A DNA stretch of 64,000 bases. It comes from Pseudomonas fluorescens. Lineage in GTDB: Bacteria; Pseudomonadota; Gammaproteobacteria; Pseudomonadales; Pseudomonadaceae. Location: NCBI GenBank assembly GCA_902825215.1, contig LR782234.1:558001-622000 (forward strand), read 5' to 3'. Shown in pieces: positions 1 through 8,800 of this stretch (its first letter is position 1; the number at the start of each line of letters is the position of its first letter). The notes beneath the pieces are model-generated. The model was given only the letters and a program-made list of their open reading frames with translations, searched no databases and was not told the DNA's origin. The position numbers and the translations under genes are program-made.

Positions 1-446
1 AAGAACTCGGCATTGCGCTTGTAGCTGCCCTTGATCGATTCATTGATCGAATCCAGCGCCATCGAGCGTTTGCTCATGACTTCATCGCGATAGGCGTCGA
101 TGAAAAAATCCAGATCACTGGTGGTGCTCAGCTTCGGCCATTTATCCAGGTAAAGCGGCAGCTCCGCCGGGCCGGTCTTGAACGAACAGATCCGGCGATT
201 GCTGATGGTCGCTTCGCCGATTTCGAACGGCACCCACCACGACAACGCCGTCTTCTCCGAAACGACTGCCAGCAAATGCGTGCACTCGGTGATGTTGCGC
301 GTGATTACCCCGGTGATGTCATCGGTGGTCTGCGATTCCGGGTCGAGTACGTCGAGGTAAGTCTTGATCTTCGCCTGGGTCAGACGGGCATTGATAGCGA
401 TCGCATGGGCGCGGTCCATGTGGCGGTAGCTGATGAATACGGGCAT
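1..446 (-). CDS. TIR domain protein, partial (C-terminus outside window)
   Basis: The reading frame opens at 446 and is still open at base 1, giving 148 residues of a longer protein. It begins MPVFISYRHMDRAHA, the beta-A/box 1 pattern of a TIR domain. The motif SWWVPFEIGEA contains a candidate catalytic Glu (Glu75) in the W-x3-E arrangement of NAD-consuming TIRs. Its ATG overlaps the TGA of the caspase gene by one base (TGATG), so the two are translationally coupled. The gene is third in a minus-strand operon TIR, caspase, TIR. By family knowledge, TIRs make cyclic-ADPR-like signals or degrade NAD. Whether this one signals, senses or kills cannot be told without its C-terminus. Confidence 0.8.
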   Translation of the reverse strand, partial: MPVFISYRHMDRAHAIAINARLTQAKIKTYLDVLDPESQTTDDITGVITRNITECTHLLAVVSEKTALSWWVPFEIGEATISNRRICSFKTGPAELPLYLDKWPKLSTTSDLDFFIDAYRDEVMSKRSMALDSINESIKGSYKRNAEF

Positions 447-1405
447 CAGAAGTGTCCTTTGATAGCGAGTTCGCGGTAATAGGCGCCGAGGGCGGTAAGG
501 CGGCAACCGGTGGAGTGGAGGGCGGCGTAGTACATGTGTTCGGCGTCGACCGGCTCGATCAGGCTGTGGCGGTTGCATTTCTGCAACTGGGCGAAGATCT
601 CGCCATGCTCGGCCACGAACGTCGCTTCGGTGGGCTCATAGCTCGGGTCGAGCGCGAACACCGACTCGGCCTCGGCGAACCAGTCCGGCAACTTGCGCAG
701 GATTTCCTTGGGGATCAGCGGCGAGACCTCGCGCAGGGATATGAACTGCGAAACGTTGGTCTTGAATACCGGGCGCTGCTCCCAGGCGTCGAGCGCATTG
801 TCGACGAAGGAATACAGGCTGCCGGGGGTGATCTTGCCAAGGATGTTCGCCGCGCCGCCGTGCAACGCTTGCAGCAACAGGCCGGTAAAAATTCCGTGCT
901 GGGCGCCCTCCATGGCCGGCTGCTCTTTCTTGCAGGCAGTCAAAATGGTCATGCCTTCACCTATCGTGCTGCTTTCGCTGCGCAAGGCGCGCACGTCGCC
1001 GGCCGAACCGCTCTGGCAACAGTCGAGGATGATCACTTTGTTTTTGATACGCGTGGCTTTGGTCGCCCAGTTGAGAATGTCGCTGATGCGGATGCCGTCT
1101 TTCGCGTTGCGGTAGTCCTGCGGGATCAACATGCCCTCATCGGTATCGGCGTCAAAGCCACCGTGTCCGGCGAAATACAGCAGGGCCACATTGCAGTCGC
1201 CGGAAAACAGCTCGCGGATCTGGTCCTCGAGTCTTTCGCGGCTCAGGTAATCCTCGGCGGAGGTCAGCACGACATTCTTGAAGTTGGGGTCGCCATTGGC
1301 GTTGCTCTTGAGCACCGAAGCCATGGCCATGGCGTCGTTGCAGCAGCCGCTCAATCCGGAAATATTCGCGTAATCGTTGATGCCGATAAACAGTCCCTTG
1401 CGCAT
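446..1405 (-). CDS. Caspase-family (C14) protease, probable defence effector
   Basis: The product has 319 residues. The start at 1405 (MRKGLFIGINDY) lies 2 bases after the stop of the upstream TIR gene; a longer frame to 1579 would run through that TIR gene and is rejected. The caspase fold is clear: GLFIGINDY first strand, LLYFAGHGG with catalytic His81, and IILDCCQSG with catalytic Cys130. After about residue 250 comes a C-terminal region (FALDPSYEPTEATF, then PVDAEHMYYAAL) that could bind a signal or substrate. Both neighbours are TIR proteins. Caspase-like proteases activated by a TIR-made nucleotide are known from a recently described Thoeris type, which is the best functional analogy. 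That it is activated by ligand and cleaves host proteins is inference. Confidence 0.85.
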   Translation of the reverse strand: MRKGLFIGINDYANISGLSGCCNDAMAMASVLKSNANGDPNFKNVVLTSAEDYLSRERLEDQIRELFSGDCNVALLYFAGHGGFDADTDEGMLIPQDYRNAKDGIRISDILNWATKATRIKNKVIILDCCQSGSAGDVRALRSESSTIGEGMTILTACKKEQPAMEGAQHGIFTGLLLQALHGGAANILGKITPGSLYSFVDNALDAWEQRPVFKTNVSQFISLREVSPLIPKEILRKLPDWFAEAESVFALDPSYEPTEATFVAEHGEIFAQLQKCNRHSLIEPVDAEHMYYAALHSTGCRLTALGAYYRELAIKGHF

Positions 1406-1407
1406 GC

Positions 1408-1815
1408 TCACACCGCCGTGTGCAGACGAATCGCACTGACGATGCTGTTGGTGTTCCACGCACATTCGGCGTGTGCCGCGTTGCGCACCACGGTCGAGAT
1501 GCGCTCGGCGCCGAACGGTTTGATCGCAATGATCACCTTGCCCATGCGTTTGGCGATCTCGATTTCCTTGTTGATCCACTTACTGTAGGTCGAATACATA
1601 CCGGCCATGATCAGCACCGCCGAGCAGGGGCGAATCTTGTTTTCTATGGCTTGCTCAAGTTCTTGATCGGTACGAGCATCAAGGATCGGGTTGTGCGTAG
1701 GCACCGAAAAATTCTTGTAGGTGAACCCCGGTTTCGCATTGAGCAGGCGCACCAGATTGTCGTGGGCGTGGGCATAGCTCCACGAATGGCTGATGAACAG
1801 ATGATAGGTTTGCAT
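1408..1815 (-). CDS. ThsB-like TIR protein (DUF1863 type)
   Basis: This is a 135-residue single-domain protein starting MQTYHLFISHSWSY. The start at 1815 is chosen because GAGGAA lies about 5 bases upstream and the TIR fold begins at once; the longer frame from 1914 adds unrelated residues. FSVPTHNPILDARTDQELEQ follows the pattern of the DUF1863/MTH538 TIR-like family, to which Thoeris ThsB proteins belong. SKWINKEIEIA supplies Trp80 and a likely catalytic Glu84. It is first in the operon, and the caspase gene begins 2 bases after its stop. Likely role (inference): sense infection and synthesise an NAD-derived second messenger for the caspase. Confidence 0.8.
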   Translation of the reverse strand: MQTYHLFISHSWSYAHAHDNLVRLLNAKPGFTYKNFSVPTHNPILDARTDQELEQAIENKIRPCSAVLIMAGMYSTYSKWINKEIEIAKRMGKVIIAIKPFGAERISTVVRNAAHAECAWNTNSIVSAIRLHTAV

Positions 1816-1984
1816 GACGTTCCTCGAAGATCGCAAGAGGCGAAAGAGGAACCGAATGTAGGCATCTGGAACGCGCTCACAAGGTCTGAGCGGCAAAACA
1901 GAAATGTCCTTCAAGCAGGCGTGCGAAAGCCTTACAGAAAACTCCGACGTTTAAAAATGCTTCGAAGGATCAGGCAGAAACTGA

Positions 1985-2018
1985 CAGTCGGCAGCCCCGC
2001 GTGAAGGGCTGCCGACTG
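1985..2018 (-). terminator. Hairpin downstream of rsgA
   Basis: A perfect 13-bp inverted repeat (CAGTCGGCAGCCC / GGGCTGCCGACTG, 8-base loop) starts 7 bases after the rsgA stop on the minus strand. The T-tract after it is short (AGTTTC), so it may be a weak terminator or an RNA 3' end stabiliser. It separates rsgA from the defence operon, whose promoter should lie between 1816 and about 1980; I saw no clear promoter boxes there. Confidence 0.6.
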
Positions 2019-2024
2019 GCCTGT

Positions 2025-3056
2025 TTAATAGCCGTTTTCAGGCAGGCTGGCGATGATCGAGCGGTAGCTGTTCATCCGCTGCTGCTGGATGCGCCCGTCT
2101 TCCAGTGCCTTGAGCAGCGCACAGCCAGGTTCACGGTCGTGCTTGCAGTCGCGAAAGCGGCAGGTGCCGAGCAAATCATCGAACTCGATGAAACCGGCTT
2201 CAACATCGGCGCGGCTGACGTGGCCAAGGCCGAATTCGCGGATACCCGGGGAGTCGATCAGTTCACCGCCGCCGGGGAAGTGGAACAGCCGCGCGGTGGT
2301 GGTGGTGTGCGTGCCCTGGCCGGACAACTCGGACAATGGCCCGACCCGGGTTTCCACCTCGGGCAGCAAGCTGTTGACCAGCGAGGACTTGCCGACCCCG
2401 GACTGGCCGACGAACACGCTGATGCGCCCGTCGAGCTGTTTCTGCAGTTGTTCCATGCCGTTGCCGTGGTGCGCGGAAACTTCCAGCACCGGATAACCCA
2501 GCGTGCGATAGACCGCCAGCAACGCGTTGAGCGCCGGAGCATTCTGTTCGTCGATCAGGTCGAACTTGTTCAGCAACAGCAACGGGCGGATGCCGGCGTG
2601 TTCGGCGGCGACCAGATAGCGGTCGATCAGGTTGGCATGTGGCTCGGGCAGCGGGGCGAAGACGATGACGATCATGTCGACGTTGGCTGCGACCGGTTTG
2701 AGCTGGCCACGGCTGTCGGGACGGCACAGTTCGGTGGTGCGCGGCAATTGCGCGACGATCACGCCGATGCCCTGGTTGCCGGCGCGCCAGACGACTTTGT
2801 CGCCAGTTACCAGCGCTGGCAGGTTGGCGCGCAAGTGGCAGCGAAATACCTGGCCAGCCAGTTCGCCGTCAACGGCCTCGACTTCGACCTGCACGCCAAA
2901 GTGCGCGATCACCAGACCGTGTTGTTCAGGGCCAAGGTCGCCGCCCTCGAGCGCTTCGACCGCCGAGGACTCGCGTTTGGCGGCGCGGGCGGCGCGCTCG
3001 CCCTGAATCTTTTCGATGCGCCAGTTTTGACGACGATTGAGTTGGCGTTTGGCCAT
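2025..3056 (-). CDS. rsgA: Small ribosomal subunit biogenesis GTPase RsgA
   Basis: This 343-residue circularly permuted GTPase helps late 30S maturation and releases RbfA-type factors. An N-terminal basic region ([13 protein letters not shown]) precedes an OB fold. The G motifs come in permuted order: NKFD (G4), then [11 protein letters not shown] (G1), then DSPG (G3). The C-terminal zinc-binding segment [14 protein letters not shown] supplies the Cys/His ligands. The length is normal. It is divergent from orn, as in other pseudomonads. In P. aeruginosa the far side is occupied by motility genes, whereas here it holds the TIR-caspase operon. Confidence 0.97.
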   Translation of the reverse strand: MAKRQLNRRQNWRIEKIQGERAARAAKRESSAVEALEGGDLGPEQHGLVIAHFGVQVEVEAVDGELAGQVFRCHLRANLPALVTGDKVVWRAGNQGIGVIVAQLPRTTELCRPDSRGQLKPVAANVDMIVIVFAPLPEPHANLIDRYLVAAEHAGIRPLLLLNKFDLIDEQNAPALNALLAVYRTLGYPVLEVSAHHGNGMEQLQKQLDGRISVFVGQSGVGKSSLVNSLLPEVETRVGPLSELSGQGTHTTTTARLFHFPGGGELIDSPGIREFGLGHVSRADVEAGFIEFDDLLGTCRFRDCKHDREPGCALLKALEDGRIQQQRMNSYRSIIASLPENGY

Positions 3057-3163
3057 GGGTGTTCCGTCTGAAGAATGCAGCGATTAGGTAAAACGGCCGC
3101 GAGTTTAGCACGCCCGGCCAGCGGCCTAGGCTAAACTGCGCAGCATTGCCCAGGAGCCCGAAT

Positions 3164-3706
3164 ATGCAAAACCCGCAGAACCTGATCTGGATCGACCTTG
3201 AAATGACCGGTCTGGACCCGGATAACGACGTCATCATCGAGATGGCCACCATCGTCACCGACAGCGACCTCAACACGTTGGCCGAAGGCCCGGTGATCGC
3301 CATCCACCACAGCGACGAAGTCCTCGCGCGCATGGACGAGTGGAACACCCGCACCCACGGCAACTCGGGCCTGACCCAGCGTGTCCGCGACAGCCGCATC
3401 AGCATGGCTGAAGCCGAAGCCGAAACCATCGCCTTCCTGGAAAAGTGGGTGCCGAAGGGCAAGTCGCCGATCTGCGGCAACAGCATCTGCCAGGACCGTC
3501 GCTTCCTCTATACCCACATGAAAGCGCTGGAAAGCTACTTTCACTACCGCAACCTCGACGTTTCCACGCTCAAGGAACTGGCCGCACGCTGGGCGCCAGA
3601 CGTGCGCGACAGCTTCAAGAAGGGCAGCACGCACCTGGCGCTGGACGATATCCGCGAATCGATCGCCGAGCTGCAGCATTACCGCAAGCACTTCATCAAG
3701 TTCTGA
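3164..3706 (+). CDS. orn: Oligoribonuclease
   Basis: This 180-residue DEDDh 3'-5' exoribonuclease degrades 2-5 nt RNAs and pGpG, so it closes the c-di-GMP degradation pathway. [12 protein letters not shown] carries the first Asp and Glu; later acidic residues and [11 protein letters not shown] carry the His-Asp pair. I choose the ATG at 3164 (MQNPQNLIW) because AGGAG lies just upstream; an in-frame ATG at 3146 adds only six unlike residues. It is divergent from rsgA. In P. aeruginosa queG follows; here about 11 kb of accessory DNA intervenes. Confidence 0.97.
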   Translation: MQNPQNLIWIDLEMTGLDPDNDVIIEMATIVTDSDLNTLAEGPVIAIHHSDEVLARMDEWNTRTHGNSGLTQRVRDSRISMAEAEAETIAFLEKWVPKGKSPICGNSICQDRRFLYTHMKALESYFHYRNLDVSTLKELAARWAPDVRDSFKKGSTHLALDDIRESIAELQHYRKHFIKF

Positions 3707-4081
3707 CGGGGGGTATGCAGGAGCTGCCGCGGGTTGCTCCTGCATTGAAACGTGTCGCTCGCGCCGTGTCGTGCCCGCGTAAAACGCGCTGGTGGCGCTT
3801 GCCGCTGATCGTCGACATGTCTCGCAAATGGCCTGCCGTTAAACTTCGAAGCAGATGTTATCTATTATTACTGTTGCGAAAAGCTGAACTTTAGTGTTGC
3901 TCGGAGTTTAATTTTCATCGCGATGTAAGTTCAGGTTCGTCATTTTAATGGAATGATGATCGCTTTTCTCGTTTTTTATTACACATTTCCAATGCGGGGT
4001 TTGATTGTTCTTGTGCTATTACTTGCGCTCTATTTCGAGTTGCGAAGTGCTCGAGACTCAAGTCTTGCAAGGAAGAAATTC
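3707..4081 (+). other. Intergenic region, AT-rich towards its right end
   Basis: This gap follows orn. A 9-bp inverted repeat (TGCAGGAGC / GCTCCTGCA, 3716-3744) could end the orn transcript but has no T-run. From about 3840 the sequence becomes clearly AT-rich, unlike the housekeeping flank. An upstream in-frame ATG at 3953 would add 43 hydrophobic residues to the next gene; I regard this as less likely than the ATG at 4082. No other gene is visible. Confidence 0.6.
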
Positions 4082-5101
4082 ATGAGTGAACAATTGGATA
4101 CATTACAAGGCCAGTCCGACCAGTCGGGTGCGGCGGAAAGTATAGGTAGTTTGGCTGTAAAGTTTGACGCAGGTGGATTCAGTCGGAATAAAGTCCTGTA
4201 TGCCAATGGGCGCATGCAGGTTAAAGTCCAGGTCGTAGTATCTGGTCTGGATCGCGACGGAGACGTCGTTGCGGTTTCCGACGAGGTCATGGAGAGTATT
4301 CGTCTCATTCACTATGACAGCGGCAAAACCCTGCGTAATGGCTGGCGAGCCAGCGCGGAGCAGGGCCGTTTTACCCTGGCGGTAGCGCACACCGCCACCG
4401 TTGCGGAGGATGAGGGCGACGAGGATTCTTCGGGCCAGCGCCGGGTCCGCACGTTCTGGGTTTCCAGCGAGAATGTCGAAACCATCCAGATTGGTGCGTC
4501 CTTGAAGTTTGATAACACAATCATCCGCAGTAACGGCACAACGCTGTCGAGCAGGCATGACAGCAGCGTCAGCGTTGAGGCCATCCTGCCGGTTACCTAT
4601 GCGGTGGAGCAATTCCGTTGGCAAGACGTCTGGTATGAAGGCGGGTTTAGAAATCAGCGTATTTACAAGTACTACCTTGGCCTGTATCCCAATCTGCAAC
4701 AAGTCAAGTTAGTGGACTGGATTGCTGAAGACTCCGTCAAGAATGTTGTTTTTGCCTTCGGTAATAAAATCAACGCGTGGAATGCAGCGTTTCAGGCAGG
4801 CATTATGGTTCGCCCGGACCGGCAAAGTCTTGATGTGTCGCTACCGTTTACCGACGTCGTCGGATCGACGCCAGACTCCATCAGAGATATTTATCATGAG
4901 AAGGACTACGAGGTTCGAGTCAACGACCGCGTCGGAGAACTGACTGTTGTCCAATTACTGTCCCCGGCTGCACGCGATCAACCACCGGTGGACAGGTCTG
5001 AAGTTTTCCGCTTTACCGCACTGGATCAATTTGGCACTGAACATAAACTGGCTATTCGCACCGATTTCAAAGAACGAAGCTTCAGACTGGAACGAGGCTA
5101 A
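4082..5101 (+). CDS. Unknown protein, YANGRM family, paralogue 1
   Basis: I do not recognise this family. The product is 339 residues from ATG 4082, preceded by AAGGAAG; the same frame opens at 3953 with a hydrophobic stretch (FPMRGLIVLVLLLALYF), so a membrane-anchored form of 382 residues is possible. Its core NKVLYANGRMQVKVQVVV followed by GLDRDGD is nearly repeated in the protein at 8801-9787. Both continue with an FWVS segment, a RSNG segment, VTLEAI/VSVEAI and a C-terminal FxxxDxFGxEHxLAI. The alternating hydrophobic pattern suggests mainly beta structure. It lies with toxin-like genes in the orn-queG block, so a role in effector delivery or as a surface or structural partner is conceivable but unproven. 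Confidence 0.7.
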   Translation: MSEQLDTLQGQSDQSGAAESIGSLAVKFDAGGFSRNKVLYANGRMQVKVQVVVSGLDRDGDVVAVSDEVMESIRLIHYDSGKTLRNGWRASAEQGRFTLAVAHTATVAEDEGDEDSSGQRRVRTFWVSSENVETIQIGASLKFDNTIIRSNGTTLSSRHDSSVSVEAILPVTYAVEQFRWQDVWYEGGFRNQRIYKYYLGLYPNLQQVKLVDWIAEDSVKNVVFAFGNKINAWNAAFQAGIMVRPDRQSLDVSLPFTDVVGSTPDSIRDIYHEKDYEVRVNDRVGELTVVQLLSPAARDQPPVDRSEVFRFTALDQFGTEHKLAIRTDFKERSFRLERG

Positions 5102-5166
5102 CGCCATCTCTTTTGATACCGGCGCGAAGTGGCTAGACTGCGCGCCTCTCTGCCGGGATCGCCACC

Positions 5167-5778
5167 ATGTTGCTGATGCTCTATCTGATTGCCATTACCG
5201 CTGAAGCCATGACCGGAGCTTTATCTGCCGGCCGTCGCGGCATGGACTGGTTTGGTGTGGTGCTGATTGCCTGCATTACCGCGTTGGGTGGCGGTTCGGT
5301 TCGTGACGTGCTGCTGGGGCATTACCCGCTGACATGGGTCAAACACCCGGAGTACCTGGTGTTGACCTCAGTTGCGGCAATGTTCACCGTATTCACCGCA
5401 CGCTGGATGCGCCACCTGCGCTCATTGTTTCTGGTGCTCGACGCAGTCGGTCTGGTGGCGTTCACCCTGATCGGCTGCATGACTGCTCTGGAAATGGGCC
5501 ACGGTATGCTGGTGGCATCGGTCAGTGGCGTGATCACCGGGGTATTCGGCGGCATTCTTCGCGATATTTTCTGCAACGATATTCCATTGATCTTCCGGCG
5601 CGAACTTTATGCGAGCGTGTCGTTTGCTGCAGCATGGTGCTACATGTTGTGTCTTTATCTTGAACTGCCTAGCGAACAGGCCATTCTCATCACTTTGTTT
5701 GGCGGGTTCCTGTTACGTCTGCTCGCGATTCGTTTTCATTGGGAAATGCCAAAGTTTGTTTATAACGATGAGCACTGA
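5167..5778 (+). CDS. Trimeric intracellular cation (TRIC/UPF0126) channel family protein
   Basis: This 203-residue inner-membrane protein has about seven hydrophobic helices. It shows the two-fold repeat of the UPF0126/TRIC family: TALGGGSVRDVLLG in the first half and GVFGGILRDIFCNDIPLIFRR in the second, each with the glycine-rich turn and Arg-Asp pair. Prokaryotic TRIC proteins form homotrimeric cation channels; the physiological role in Pseudomonas is unknown. It sits 65 bases after the YANGRM protein. It looks like an ordinary chromosomal gene caught between accessory genes. Confidence 0.9.
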   Translation: MLLMLYLIAITAEAMTGALSAGRRGMDWFGVVLIACITALGGGSVRDVLLGHYPLTWVKHPEYLVLTSVAAMFTVFTARWMRHLRSLFLVLDAVGLVAFTLIGCMTALEMGHGMLVASVSGVITGVFGGILRDIFCNDIPLIFRRELYASVSFAAAWCYMLCLYLELPSEQAILITLFGGFLLRLLAIRFHWEMPKFVYNDEH

Positions 5779-5997
5779 ATATTTCTATCTGAATGCGGCA
5801 CAGAATATACGCTGGCAGTTGGCGTTAATTTTTATGAGCGCAATTTGTATCTGTAGCGCGGCTGATTAATGTTTTCACTGATGCAATGTCGGTGGAGGTA
5901 GTAACTGTATATGCCTCATGCGGTGTAGCGACCAATAAGCTGTGATGTTCAAGGGTGGGCAGTTTGCATAACCGCGCCCTTACCAACTTTCAGACGC

Positions 5998-6020
5998 TCG
6001 CCCCTTTGTCGAAAGGGGCA
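5998..6020 (+). promoter_or_regulatory. Short hairpin in the leader of the LRR gene
   Basis: GCCCCTTT / AAAGGGGC (loop GTCG) lies about 30 bases before the ATG of the LRR gene, in the 270-bp gap after the TRIC gene. No T-run follows, so it is more likely a 5' UTR structure than a terminator. The ribosome site AAGGA follows at about 6035. Confidence 0.35.
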
Positions 6021-6048
6021 GCACAACCCCACTCAAGGATGAGTACAC

Positions 6049-8469
6049 ATGGCTGGAAAACCGCCAAAGGTCAAACCTGTTTCTGCCCCAACCAAAACGC
6101 CTGAGATCAATGCGGATGGCCCTCACCGGCCACCGTTCGCCTCTCCAGCAATGCCGCATTCGCCCATACCCGGCAGCTTCGAACCGTTGCGTCGTTCCTT
6201 CGAACCAGACGCCGTCGTAGTAATGCCGGCGATCAGCGTGAGCGCGAACCCGGGTTCTTCCGCAATCGACGAATTTGCGCTGCTTGCTGCGAAGTCTTCG
6301 CTGACGGATTACTGGGTACCCACACCCAAAAACCTCGGCGATGCCGATGCGCAGGGCATCCGGATTTTGAAGCAGCGTCAGTATGTCGCCGTCGCCAGTG
6401 ACCATATCGTGCAAGTGGTAACGGACGCTGAGAGCGGTCTGCTTCGTGCCACGCTGGCCAGAGAACGCAGGCCTTCCGGGCCTCTATTGAAGCGGGACGG
6501 CGAGTCCCGGTTTTGGGTCGCACTGGAGAGCGTCGGTTTCACTATTTCCGATTCAATTACAGCGCAGGCCGCAGAACTTTTTCGCCGATCGGGACGCTCC
6601 GTTGCGCAGTTTTCCGACACCACGGTTGTACGCATGCTGGCAGTGAGCGGGGTTAACGAAGCAGTGCTGCGCGATGTGATCGCGCATGATCGTCCCGTGC
6701 CTTTTTTGTTGGAGGACACCCTCAGGCGATTCGAACTTGATCAGCAAGTTCAGGCGGAGGGGCGGGTAGCCCCTGAGAGTTTCAAGCGCTTCAAAGACGC
6801 TGAGGATGCGTTCGAGTCCGACTGTGATGAAAACACTTTACAGATGCGCCGAGTATTTCCCGATCTACCGAAAACCGCGGCACAGGCGATATGGCGTAAT
6901 ACCAGTGCTGCCGAGCGTTTGCATATGCATAACCAGCCTGGCATGCCGCGGCAAATGGCAGAGCAAACGCTAGTGGCGCTGCGCGATGTTCGTCTCGCAA
7001 GAGCCTGCGAAGGCCTCTATCTGGATTCGGTGTCCAGTGCGGACAGTGAACGACTGGCGTTAAAAATGATGGAACGTCTTGCCGGATGGCCGTCAAAGAT
7101 TCGTATCGAGATTCGTCAAGGCGTGGCGGATGGCGACGTTTTCAGCGCTATAGGCGATGCTCGATGGCCGGTTCGGCACGTGCTGATTCGTCAAAACGAA
7201 GGTTACGCCATCCGGAACAGCGACAACCTGTTTGCTCAAGGGACGACTGGGCTGTATTCCGCAGTCTGGTTCCTGTTGCAACCCACGCAACACCGGTTGC
7301 TGGGTGTGACCGATGGCGGTGGTGCGGCGTTGCAGCAGTTGGTTCGAGCACTACCGTTGCCATCGCGGCAAGACGTGTGCGAATTGCTCGGGCTAGCACC
7401 GTTGCCAGTCAATCCCGTCACTGCTCAACACAGGCAAGCGGGGCAATTGCGAGGCGGTGGCGACACTAACCCGCAACCGTCAAAGTCCGCTGTCGAGCGT
7501 GTACGTGAGCTTTATCCACAGCTTTCGGATGAAGAAGTGAATTCGTTTGTTACCGAGCGTTTGAACAGTGACCCAGCCGGCGTATTGACCCGCCTGGAAA
7601 AAGAACTCGCGACATTGCGTGATGAATTGGCGTTATGGAATGCCAATGGGTCGTCACGTCATGCGCAGGGGGCGGAACAGGAGGGGGCGCCGCTAGCCGC
7701 CGGACAACGCCAGGCTCGCGAGCAGTTCAGCGCAAAGCTGCAGGATATCTGGCAGCGCAAGTCGGTTTCCAAGTGGAACGACGGACATGATTGTTTTTCC
7801 CACTATGTCGAATTTTCGGGTGAGCTACCAAAGTTGTCCGCCCGATTTGAGTACGTAACAGAGTTATTATTGACCGCAAATAAACCGGGCGCACGGATAG
7901 GCGCATTTCTTGACAGCTTTCCCAATATTGAATATTTGGGGGTCGTCCGCATAAAGATGGAGGAATTTCCCTCAGTTATATTTCAAATGCGCCAGTTAAG
8001 CGAGCTTACGCTGGACGGGTGTTCGCTGAAATTATCCGAGGTCACAGCTGAAGGATTGTCTAGAATCGAAACGCTTACCCGGTTGAATCTGGCCAACAAC
8101 CCTCTGACACTCGCTCCGCATGTAGGCTACATGGCAGGTTTAACCGAATTGATGCTGAGCAACGCAAATATTTCCAGCGTCCCTTCAGGCATAGATAAGC
8201 TCAGGGAACTGGGTATGCTCGCATTGCATGATAATAATATCTCCGACATTGGAGATGAATTGTTCGAAATTCCGGATACCCAGGGGCTGTTCGTTGGTTT
8301 GTTGCGTAACCCGCTGAGTGACGTTTCGAAACAACGGATTAATCAGTATTTGGAAAATTCCAGTCTGGATCGCAAAGTGGAAATCCAGTCCGAGGAGGTG
8401 GTTTTGGAATCTGACTCCGATAGTGAGTCCTCTGAAAGCGGATTTTCGACAGGCTCGGACAGCGACTGA
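6049..8469 (+). CDS. Large LRR protein with constant effector-type N-terminus, no NEL domain
   Basis: The product has 806 residues. A Pro-rich leader of about 80 residues (MAGKPPKVKPVSAP...) without a signal peptide precedes the domain DYWVP...GIRILKQRQYVAV...VQVVTDAESGLLRATL...PSGPLLKRD (about 87-160). The four large paralogues at 41.5-54.3 kb share that domain. The middle (about 180-470: VLRDVIAHDRPVPFLLEDTL, then ARACEGLYLD) resembles, from memory, segments of very large LRR/NEL proteins of pseudomonads. A helical linker (VRELYPQLSDEEVNSFV, about 480) leads into leucine-rich repeats (about 590-770). The last 20 residues are acidic and Ser-rich (ESDSDSESSESGF). The CxDR ubiquitin-ligase motif is absent. 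It is probably a secreted effector or toxin; secretion route and target are unknown. Confidence 0.7.
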   Translation: MAGKPPKVKPVSAPTKTPEINADGPHRPPFASPAMPHSPIPGSFEPLRRSFEPDAVVVMPAISVSANPGSSAIDEFALLAAKSSLTDYWVPTPKNLGDADAQGIRILKQRQYVAVASDHIVQVVTDAESGLLRATLARERRPSGPLLKRDGESRFWVALESVGFTISDSITAQAAELFRRSGRSVAQFSDTTVVRMLAVSGVNEAVLRDVIAHDRPVPFLLEDTLRRFELDQQVQAEGRVAPESFKRFKDAEDAFESDCDENTLQMRRVFPDLPKTAAQAIWRNTSAAERLHMHNQPGMPRQMAEQTLVALRDVRLARACEGLYLDSVSSADSERLALKMMERLAGWPSKIRIEIRQGVADGDVFSAIGDARWPVRHVLIRQNEGYAIRNSDNLFAQGTTGLYSAVWFLLQPTQHRLLGVTDGGGAALQQLVRALPLPSRQDVCELLGLAPLPVNPVTAQHRQAGQLRGGGDTNPQPSKSAVERVRELYPQLSDEEVNSFVTERLNSDPAGVLTRLEKELATLRDELALWNANGSSRHAQGAEQEGAPLAAGQRQAREQFSAKLQDIWQRKSVSKWNDGHDCFSHYVEFSGELPKLSARFEYVTELLLTANKPGARIGAFLDSFPNIEYLGVVRIKMEEFPSVIFQMRQLSELTLDGCSLKLSEVTAEGLSRIETLTRLNLANNPLTLAPHVGYMAGLTELMLSNANISSVPSGIDKLRELGMLALHDNNISDIGDELFEIPDTQGLFVGLLRNPLSDVSKQRINQYLENSSLDRKVEIQSEEVVLESDSDSESSESGFSTGSDSD

Positions 8470-8800
8470 ATATTTGTGAAAGTAACGGGATCTTTGTTTT
8501 CATAACATACCTCGAAAAGAATAAACTGCCTGGCGGCTCCCCTGCTGATTCGATACGCTTGAAGTCAGGAGGGGAGAGTGATCATTGTGAGTCGGAACAG
8601 TAATGGCATTGCGAAAGTCTGTATCGTAAGGTTTGCGCTTTTCAGATTTATTAGTATTTGTGAAGTTTTTTCCTGGTGGTGTGGAGTTATTGCATCTTCA
8701 CAATTTGTCGAATGTCGCGGCTGTTCTTATTTAGATTGAGCCTCAATACTTTGCTGAGTCCTTAAAGGATGAAATTTATCAGTCAGCAAGGTGGTATCAA
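8470..8800 (+). other. AT-rich intergenic region with one hairpin
   Basis: No convincing gene is present. An imperfect 12-bp inverted repeat (CTCCCCTGCTGA at 8537 / TCAGGAGGGGAG ending 8576, one mismatch) may terminate the LRR gene. The rest is AT-rich. A small ATG at 8769 preceded by AAAGG is out of frame with the next gene. AAGGTGG at about 8787 is the likely ribosome site for the ATG at 8801. Confidence 0.5.

Noticed and set aside
452..1588. Long plus-strand open frame of 378 codons opposite the caspase gene
   Set aside because: It has no recognisable domain, while the minus strand encodes a caspase with both catalytic motifs; the frame is the GC-rich shadow of that gene.
2001..3071. 356-codon plus-strand frame opposite rsgA
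   Set aside because: Shadow frame; rsgA has all GTPase and zinc motifs on the other strand. The same applies to long frames opposite rnr, dnaB, purA, the radical SAM gene and the large paralogues.
3953..4081. Upstream start adding a hydrophobic N-terminus to YANGRM paralogue 1
   Set aside because: The ribosome site at the ATG 4082 is better and paralogue 2 has no such segment. It is kept only as an alternative.
6049..8469. LRR protein as a second NEL ubiquitin ligase
   Set aside because: No CxDR motif and no NEL-like helices; the protein ends soon after the LRRs in an acidic tail.
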